In this document: positions 13,659 through 17,493 of the stretch, piece after piece
Numbering within the stretch: position 1 is the first letter of the stretch
Layout of the letters: every line of letters begins with the position of its first letter
Assembly (NCBI GenBank): GCA_910589635.1
Contig: CAJUTD010000064.1
Coordinates: forward strand, 1-17,493
Reading direction: 5' to 3'
Source of the DNA: an uncultured Lachnospiraceae bacterium
Lineage (GTDB): Bacteria > Bacillota > Clostridia > Lachnospirales > Lachnospiraceae
DNA length: 17,493 nucleotides
The notes under the pieces: generated by a model
Seen by the model: only the letters and a program-made list of their open reading frames with translations
Databases searched by the model: none
Told to the model about the DNA's origin: nothing
Translations under genes and position numbers: made by a program

Positions 13659-15419
13659 TTATTGTTTTATATTTTCCACTTTGACAACAAATTTTCCATC
13701 TTCGAGAACTCCGATATTTGATGTTATACTGGAATCTTCATGCGAGACATACTGCTCGATTACGGGCTTCTGCGAATTATATATCAGAGAATCGGTTATA
13801 CGAAGCTGTACGATATCTTCAGCAATTTCAGTGGAATCCTTTCCGGCATCGTAACGATATAATACGCCTTTCGTCCATACTGTCTCGCCAATATCAGCTG
13901 CATCTTTAATATAATAAATAATGTCCGGCTTATCCGTCGTATAGAGTATATCCTTGGGGGTAAAGCCATCACAGATTACATTTAATTTATGATCCTTATC
14001 CGCCAGGTCCACATAGTAAACACTGTCATTTTTGACAATATACGCATATTTTCCTGTCTTCGGTATGTACGCCGCTTCTATGTCCGTGGTTATTTTTTCT
14101 GCCTCCTGACCGGCTTTTCCTGCTAACGGTTTTTTACAAAAATCCCCCTTTCCATCTTCATAATAAATAACACCATCAACCATAAAATAATTTTGGGAAT
14201 TTCTATACCTAAACCAGTTGGACCAGTCTTTTGTAAAAATATCTGAGGCAACCTCCTCCATATCCTTGCCCGGCACCCATCTGTACATGCTCCATACGTC
14301 ATCATCCACGCTGTTTAGTATCTGTAAGTAAAACTCGGACAGATCGTCACTTTCTGACTCTATCGTATTCCCATTTCTATCCAACAAATCGCCAGATTTC
14401 ATCCCCCCAGGCAACGGCACTTGTTTAACTTCCCCACCGTCAATCGCAGCAAGCATATAACAACAACTCTGCGCACATACAACCAGCGATTTTCCGTTCG
14501 CAAAAAACTTAGCAGTAACAACACCACTAGCACGTTTTATTTCATATGGGAGATTGCCAATTCTCTCCGGCACGCCATTCTTGAGCATGAAAACATCAAC
14601 ATCGCCGAAATTATCCTCACTCCAAACAACACTGCTGCCATCGTCCAAAACTGCGCTCACTTTTGCGTTTTCCCCTATATTGCAAATACTTGCCGGTGCA
14701 TCATCGCCAGCGGCAAATACATACAACTGCCCTCTGCTATCGACCCCGGCAACGGCAGAATGACCTTGCGAATAACTAACGTCATAGTCTTCAAACCCCA
14801 GCTCCGTCTGCTCGCCTGATTGCAAGTCAAGATAAATAAGCTCGCCGCCTTCCTTCTCGTAAAAACAGCATTCATTATTGATAGCCCTCAAATATGAAAC
14901 ACCTTCCGCTACTTTAGAAAAATTCGCTTCATCACTTTTTCTGTATGACAACGTGCCGTCTGTCGCCAGCATAACGTACTTGGATTTATCCGGCGTCGTC
15001 CTTATCCAATCAACAGAACTGCCAAGCTCTATCGTCTCCCCATCCATAACGAAATAAGCATTGTCTTCTGCATCAACATATGCACTAATTCCAAATTGTA
15101 CCTCTGCAGCGCTGCCTGGATCTTTTTTTAAAAGTTTCGGGATAAAAGCCAGGACAAGCACAGCCACAACTGCCACCGCCATCAGTGGAACTATGATTTT
15201 AAATCTTTTTTTCTTATCTGGGGGTGACTCTGGGGGAAGCTCGAGCGAATTGCCAGTTTTAGAAAGAATATCTTCTACTGTACTCTTCCGTTCTTCTTTA
15301 GGCATGCTTTTTAATTGTGCCGTAAATGAACGGTCCATGTAATTTTCATTCTTGGCTCCGCATTGTGGGCAAAAACGATCGGTTTCTTTGATTTTAACTC
15401 CACATTTCACACAAAACAT
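13659..15419 (-). CDS. Zinc-ribbon membrane protein with large beta-propeller-like extracellular domain
   Basis: The 586-residue protein starts at ATG 15419 behind AAAGGAGGAG, an ideal ribosome site. A zinc ribbon opens the protein (C3-x2-C6, C17-x2-C20), followed by a charged linker and one transmembrane helix (about 74-95). The remaining 490 residues consist of repeated short strand pairs such as YVMLATDGTLSYRKS, QLYVFAAGDDAP, MLKNGVPERIGN, DGVIYYEDGKGDF, DSVYYVDLADKDH and VLYRYDAGKDST. This pattern fits a DUF5050/WD-like beta-propeller outside the cell. Zinc-ribbon plus propeller proteins are frequent in Lachnospiraceae and remain uncharacterised. It is the first gene of the operon with the Big_2 protein. 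The architecture is well supported; a sensing or scaffold role is only a suggestion. Confidence 0.8.
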   Translation of the reverse strand: MFCVKCGVKIKETDRFCPQCGAKNENYMDRSFTAQLKSMPKEERKSTVEDILSKTGNSLELPPESPPDKKKRFKIIVPLMAVAVVAVLVLAFIPKLLKKDPGSAAEVQFGISAYVDAEDNAYFVMDGETIELGSSVDWIRTTPDKSKYVMLATDGTLSYRKSDEANFSKVAEGVSYLRAINNECCFYEKEGGELIYLDLQSGEQTELGFEDYDVSYSQGHSAVAGVDSRGQLYVFAAGDDAPASICNIGENAKVSAVLDDGSSVVWSEDNFGDVDVFMLKNGVPERIGNLPYEIKRASGVVTAKFFANGKSLVVCAQSCCYMLAAIDGGEVKQVPLPGGMKSGDLLDRNGNTIESESDDLSEFYLQILNSVDDDVWSMYRWVPGKDMEEVASDIFTKDWSNWFRYRNSQNYFMVDGVIYYEDGKGDFCKKPLAGKAGQEAEKITTDIEAAYIPKTGKYAYIVKNDSVYYVDLADKDHKLNVICDGFTPKDILYTTDKPDIIYYIKDAADIGETVWTKGVLYRYDAGKDSTEIAEDIVQLRITDSLIYNSQKPVIEQYVSHEDSSITSNIGVLEDGKFVVKVENIKQ

Positions 15420-15494
15420 ATTACTCCTCCTTTGTTACAGTACAGGCAATATGCTCCCCTCTGCCAAACTGTCCTTCTTTCACTATCGTTTTCT

Positions 15495-15523
15495 ATTATA
15501 CGTTAATAGAATTAAAATATCCA
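15495..15523 (-). promoter_or_regulatory. Probable promoter of the zinc-ribbon operon
   Basis: TATAAT on the minus strand at 15495-15500 is a perfect -10. The -35 position 17 bases upstream (TGGATA) matches poorly. The leader to the start at 15419 would be about 70 bases. Confidence 0.45.
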
Positions 15524-15539
15524 GTTTTTTGTCGAAAAT

Positions 15540-16124
15540 TGTCTAAATGCATATAGTACGAAGCAGGCAAGACTCTGCATAATCTGAATTTGAGAGCCTA
15601 ATTTAGCCAGCATTTGAAAAGTAGAAAACAATAAATCCAGTAGAACCAACAATCCACAACTAACCTTATCAGTTGTGAACTTTTGATTCTACTGGACTTC
15701 TAAAGAGCGGAAGGCATGTACCCCGGTGAGTTTACATCTTGAAAATCTGACTTTAGCGTGGTAAAGTGCCTATCTGTTGCTCCCACACAATATGTCTCAA
15801 TTCAGATATCGAACGAACCACCCAGCCAAAACAATTTTCACTTTACTATGCTAAAGTTCCCCATTTTACAATATCTAAGCATACCTGTAGAATAATTTCA
15901 ATATGCAAAGTACGCAAACATATATATTAGAATTTCAGATTTAACACTGTTACCCTAACAACTTATCCAATATAACCATTCCCTCTAAAATTCTAAGATA
16001 TACCATTACAAATCATGCAAATATCACAACCCTCCTGATGCCATATGCCAAAGATGAGGGGTATGTTTCCGCTAAAAATATAAATTTCATATATACAGGT
16101 ATACCCTATATAAAAATGAGACAG
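15540..16124. other. Non-coding accessory stretch with inverted repeats
   Basis: No credible gene is present in about 600 AT-rich bases. Two structural features stand out: a nested hairpin at 15636-15696 and a pair of near-complementary 19-base segments at 15750-15768 and 15839-15857. A short AGGAGGG on the minus strand near 16031 is followed only by very short frames. The content looks like worn remnants of inserted DNA. Confidence 0.5.
15636..15696. repeat. Nested stem-loop (10-bp outer, 6-bp inner stem)
   Basis: The outer arms TCCAGTAGAA (15636-15645) and TTCTACTGGA (15687-15696) are perfect. Inside them, CACAAC (15655-15660) and GTTGTG (15672-15677) pair as well. On the minus strand the structure is followed by TTTATTGTTTTC, so it could act as a terminator in that direction, though no gene ends close by. 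A mobile-element end or structured RNA is also possible. Confidence 0.65.
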
Positions 16125-16157
16125 AAAAATAGGGACTCGCCATTTTCAGCGAATCCC
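16125..16157 (-). terminator. Terminator of the minus-strand ORFs at 16265-16691
   Basis: GGGACTCGC (16132-16140) and GCGAATCCC (16149-16157) form a nine-position stem with one mismatch. On the minus strand it is followed by TATTTTTCTG. It lies about 110 bases downstream of the last stop. Confidence 0.65.
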
Positions 16158-16264
16158 TTATTATCCATAAATACTCTGATTCTAATCTACAAAAACTTAT
16201 AACAGATTACTCTCATTCATATTTATTAATCTTTATTGTTATTCTAATAGCATTCTCACTAAAA

Positions 16265-16471
16265 TCATATTCTACACAATAATGCAGTAAAAGCAATGAC
16301 AGAGCATCTTTCAAATAAAGTAACATTCATTTCATTTTTCATCATAATCTCAGCAATTTTTCCATATATTGCATTTGCTTTTTCAATTTGCTGAAATTTT
16401 TCTTTATCGTCTTCTGTTGCACTTCCAGATGCAAAACTATTTAAATTAGGAAGTATATACCGGGCTTTCAT
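16265..16471 (-). CDS. Unknown 68-residue ORF, possibly the 3' half of a split gene
   Basis: The ORF overlaps the preceding one by 26 bases in another frame. The product has a charged, helical stretch (ATEDDKEKFQQIEKANAIYGK, then IAEIMMKNEMNVTLF) and a short hydrophobic end (SVIAFTALLCRI). An AGGA lies about ten bases before the ATG, so independent translation is possible. Equally, a small indel in the overlap would make it the continuation of the upstream ORF. No family was recognised. A minus-strand terminator follows at 16125-16157, which supports real transcription. Confidence 0.35.
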   Translation of the reverse strand: MKARYILPNLNSFASGSATEDDKEKFQQIEKANAIYGKIAEIMMKNEMNVTLFERCSVIAFTALLCRI

Positions 16472-16691
16472 ATAATTTATGTCCTAAATCATCTATTTCA
16501 TCTGCTACAAAATCAATGGTCTGCTCCTTGCTAATATCTACCGAATCATACCATTCAGTAACCTTGGGAATAAATTCTTTTATCAACTGAACATCTGAAT
16601 TTTGCAATTCGCTTAGACTCTCCACATTGAATTTATTATCTTTAGGTTTCTCAATATAAGATTGTGATAACCAAAATCCTAATTGAATCAT
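16446..16691 (-). CDS. Unknown 81-residue ORF, possibly the 5' half of a split gene
   Basis: The product MIQLGFWLSQSYIEKPKDN continues with acidic, helical sequence (SELQNSDVQLIKEFIPK, DFVADEIDDLGHKLYESP). It has no signal peptide and no motif I recognise. No Shine-Dalgarno precedes the ATG and a stop lies directly upstream in frame, so the true 5' end may be missing. Together with the next ORF it could be one truncated gene of about 145 residues. It is separated by about 90 bases from the divergent small-peptide locus. Confidence 0.35.
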   Translation of the reverse strand: MIQLGFWLSQSYIEKPKDNKFNVESLSELQNSDVQLIKEFIPKVTEWYDSVDISKEQTIDFVADEIDDLGHKLYESPVYTS

Positions 16692-16727
16692 CTAAGAAAA
16701 TAGATAGAAGTATATCAATTGATATGT

Positions 16728-16733
16728 TATAAT
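16728..16733 (+). promoter_or_regulatory. Extended -10 promoter of the small-peptide locus
   Basis: TGTTATAAT (16725-16733) contains a perfect -10 and an upstream TG. The matching -35 position is weak. The leader begins with TTGTC, which can pair with GACAA at 16758-16762, just before the strong ribosome site GGGAGGAGG. Confidence 0.5.
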
Positions 16734-16780
16734 TTCTGTGTTGTCCAACCTACACCCGACAACGGGAGGAGGTGTCAGCG

Positions 16781-16879
16781 TTGGAATTTCTTATATCTTT
16801 TTTGGTTGCCGTTCTGGGTGGAGTAGCTTGCCACTACATCATCAAATGGTTAGACGGTGACGACAAGGGCAACAACTAG
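16781..16879 (+). CDS. 32-residue membrane peptide, candidate type I toxin
   Basis: The peptide reads MEFLISFLVAVLGGVACHY followed by IIKWLDGDDKGNN: one hydrophobic helix, then the W-L-D/charged tail typical of small conserved membrane peptides of Clostridia mobile DNA. The start is TTG at 16781, eight bases after GGGAGGAGG; an in-frame GTG at 16772 overlaps that site and is rejected. A strong minus-strand promoter at 17002-17030 fires into its 3' end and an 11-pair hairpin lies between, the layout of a type I toxin with a convergent antisense RNA. I recall similar peptides with the same leader from Firmicutes, but assignment as a toxin is inference. It is too short for usual gene calling. 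Confidence 0.6.
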   Translation: MEFLISFLVAVLGGVACHYIIKWLDGDDKGNN

Positions 16880-16904
16880 CCTAGTGGGTGCTTTGCCACT
16901 ATAA

Positions 16905-16996
16905 AAGCAAAGAAGAATCTCTCAACTGTACGGGAATACGGTTGAGAGATTCGTTTCTTCGTCAATATTGGTTGACTTTTTATATCTTTTTGCCTA
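16905..16996 (-). ncRNA. Candidate antisense RNA to the small-peptide message
   Basis: Starting about six bases after the -10 at 17002-17007, transcription would run through the hairpin at 16916-16951 and on its minus-strand side into CTTCTTTGCTTTT, a reasonable termination point. The RNA of about 90 bases would be complementary to the 3' region of the peptide message. The 3' end is an estimate; read-through into the coding part is possible. Confidence 0.5.
16916..16951. terminator. Bidirectional 11-bp terminator-like hairpin
   Basis: AATCTCTCAAC (16916-16926) and GTTGAGAGATT (16941-16951) form a perfect 11-pair stem with a 14-base loop. Pyrimidine-rich tails follow on both strands (CGTTTCTTC on plus, CTTCTTTGC on minus), so it may end both the peptide mRNA and the antisense RNA. 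Confidence 0.65.
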
Positions 16997-17001
16997 CCGG
17001 C

Positions 17002-17030
17002 ATTATAGCATATGCAAAAAACTTTTTCAA
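17002..17030 (-). promoter_or_regulatory. Antisense promoter of the small-peptide locus
   Basis: Read on the minus strand, TTGAAA (17025-17030) and TATAAT (17002-17007) are 17 bases apart, with TGC directly before the -10. This is a near-consensus promoter and shares the ATATGCTATA stretch with the antisense promoter at 3887-3915. Confidence 0.7.
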
Positions 17031-17047
17031 TATTCTTGACACAAAAA

Positions 17048-17069
17048 TTATCCTTATCTGGCATCACTC
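17048..17069 (-). repeat. Partial copy C of the 28-base repeat
   Basis: On the minus strand this reads GAGTGATGCC followed by AGATAAGGATAA and matches copies A and B at 20 of 22 positions, including the full core GCCAGATAAGGATAA. It overlaps the point where the AbiEii homology stops. Confidence 0.7.
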
Positions 17070-17439
17070 AAGGAAGAAACATCATAAAACTGTTTCATTA
17101 CTTCCATATCCTTGCCAATGTTTAATGGAATTCCCGTTGTATGAGGTGCAAATGCAATCAACTTATCAGCCAAAATACAGTTTACAGACGGTAAATCAAC
17201 TGTAAGATTCTCCGGTTCCGGTTCCACAATAATATGATGTTCGTTGATAATCTACGTGGATGATCCATCAAAAGCATTAGGCAAGTGCCGCCTTTGAATA
17301 TGAAAGGCATACCTGCTCTTGCCATTGCTTCCAATAATCCAAATGTATACACCGCACGTTCCAGAAGTACCGGATCACGTCGGCTATTCTTCTGAAGTTC
17401 TCTAATATGTTCCCCGGCAAAATTCTCTTGTCGTAACAT
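17054..17439 (-). pseudogene. AbiEii/AbiGii-type nucleotidyltransferase toxin, degraded
   Basis: The ATG at 17439 behind AGAGGT gives MLRQENFAGEHIRELQKNS and the nucleotidyltransferase motif KGGTCLMLLMDHPRRLST. The frame then shifts; adding one base near 17236 gives N-I-D-I-I-V-E-P-E-P-E-N-L-T, then PSVNCILADKLIAFAPHTTG and IGKDMEVMKQFYDVSSLSDAR with a stop at 17054-17056. Compared with the family (about 280-300 residues from memory), roughly 80 residues are missing after IIVEP. The 3' third is also lost, and the catalytic D-x-D reads N-x-D. AbiEii proteins are toxins of the type IV toxin-antitoxin/abortive infection system AbiE. This copy cannot be functional. The AbiEi antitoxin, normally upstream, would lie beyond the window edge. 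Confidence 0.75.
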
Positions 17440-17493
17440 AAATCTACCTCTTCGTGTTTAATGTAATACTGGTCTTTTGTTTGATTAGCTTAC

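Noticed and set aside
13099..13854. 251-codon plus-strand open frame opposite the zinc-ribbon genes
   Set aside because: It spans the boundary of two well-supported minus-strand genes and its translation is rich in S/T/F without domains, as expected of an antisense shadow.
1..17493. CRISPR arrays, tRNA or rRNA genes
   Set aside because: No regularly spaced repeat array, tRNA cloverleaf or rRNA segment was seen on reading both strands; a dedicated scan was not possible.

Overview
The window looks like a piece of a Lachnospiraceae (Clostridia) genome. The best marker is a complete SCIFF locus: the six-cysteine peptide gene scfA and its radical-SAM/SPASM maturase scfB, followed by a single-chain SecDF. 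Other Clostridia-style content agrees: paired zinc-ribbon membrane proteins, TnpV, a cysteine-rich KTR gene, an AbiEii remnant and short hydrophobic type I toxin-like peptides. The genus cannot be fixed from the sequence alone.

Left accessory region (1-4553). The 3' end of a CPA-type cation/proton antiporter with a TrkA_C tail is followed by a GNAT acetyltransferase. Next comes a minus-strand block, tnpV > tetR > alpha/beta hydrolase > KTR protein. TnpV has lost its usual C-terminus and the other three genes each carry a one-base frameshift. Then comes a type I toxin-antitoxin locus with a visible toxin, antisense promoter and antisense terminator, and a hairpin-rich non-coding stretch. A 28-base sequence occurs in inverted orientation at 3371-3398 and 4104-4131. 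A related 22-base copy sits exactly where the AbiEii remnant breaks off near 17.05 kb.

Signalling region (4554-7800, all minus strand). A LytTR response regulator and an AgrC-like GHKL sensor kinase lie upstream of a promoter that carries two identical LytTR-type boxes. This promoter drives three genes: a 50-residue cysteine-containing peptide with a signal-like N-terminus (not in standard-size ORF lists), an 82-residue protein, and a three-helix membrane protein with an extracytoplasmic thioredoxin domain (CRDC). No AgrB is present. I consider this the best candidate for an undescribed system: a two-component circuit controlling a Cys peptide and a dedicated surface thiol-disulfide protein. 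As sequenced, the kinase has a one-base frameshift at a run of seven T.

Core region (7874-15500, all minus strand). In transcription order: a zinc-ribbon/beta-propeller-like membrane protein, a zinc-ribbon/Big_2 membrane protein, exodeoxyribonuclease III, then scfA, scfB and secDF with a strong terminator after secDF. The scfA-scfB gap can fold into competing hairpins.

Right accessory region (15501-17493). A hairpin-rich gap holds no gene. It is followed by a split unknown ORF pair with a terminator, a second type I toxin-like locus with a convergent antisense promoter, and a degraded AbiEii nucleotidyltransferase (frameshift, internal deletion, lost catalytic Asp, truncated 3' end).

Several damaged genes differ from an open frame by one base, often in a short homopolymer. 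Either these accessory modules are decaying or part of the assembly carries indel errors; raw reads would decide.
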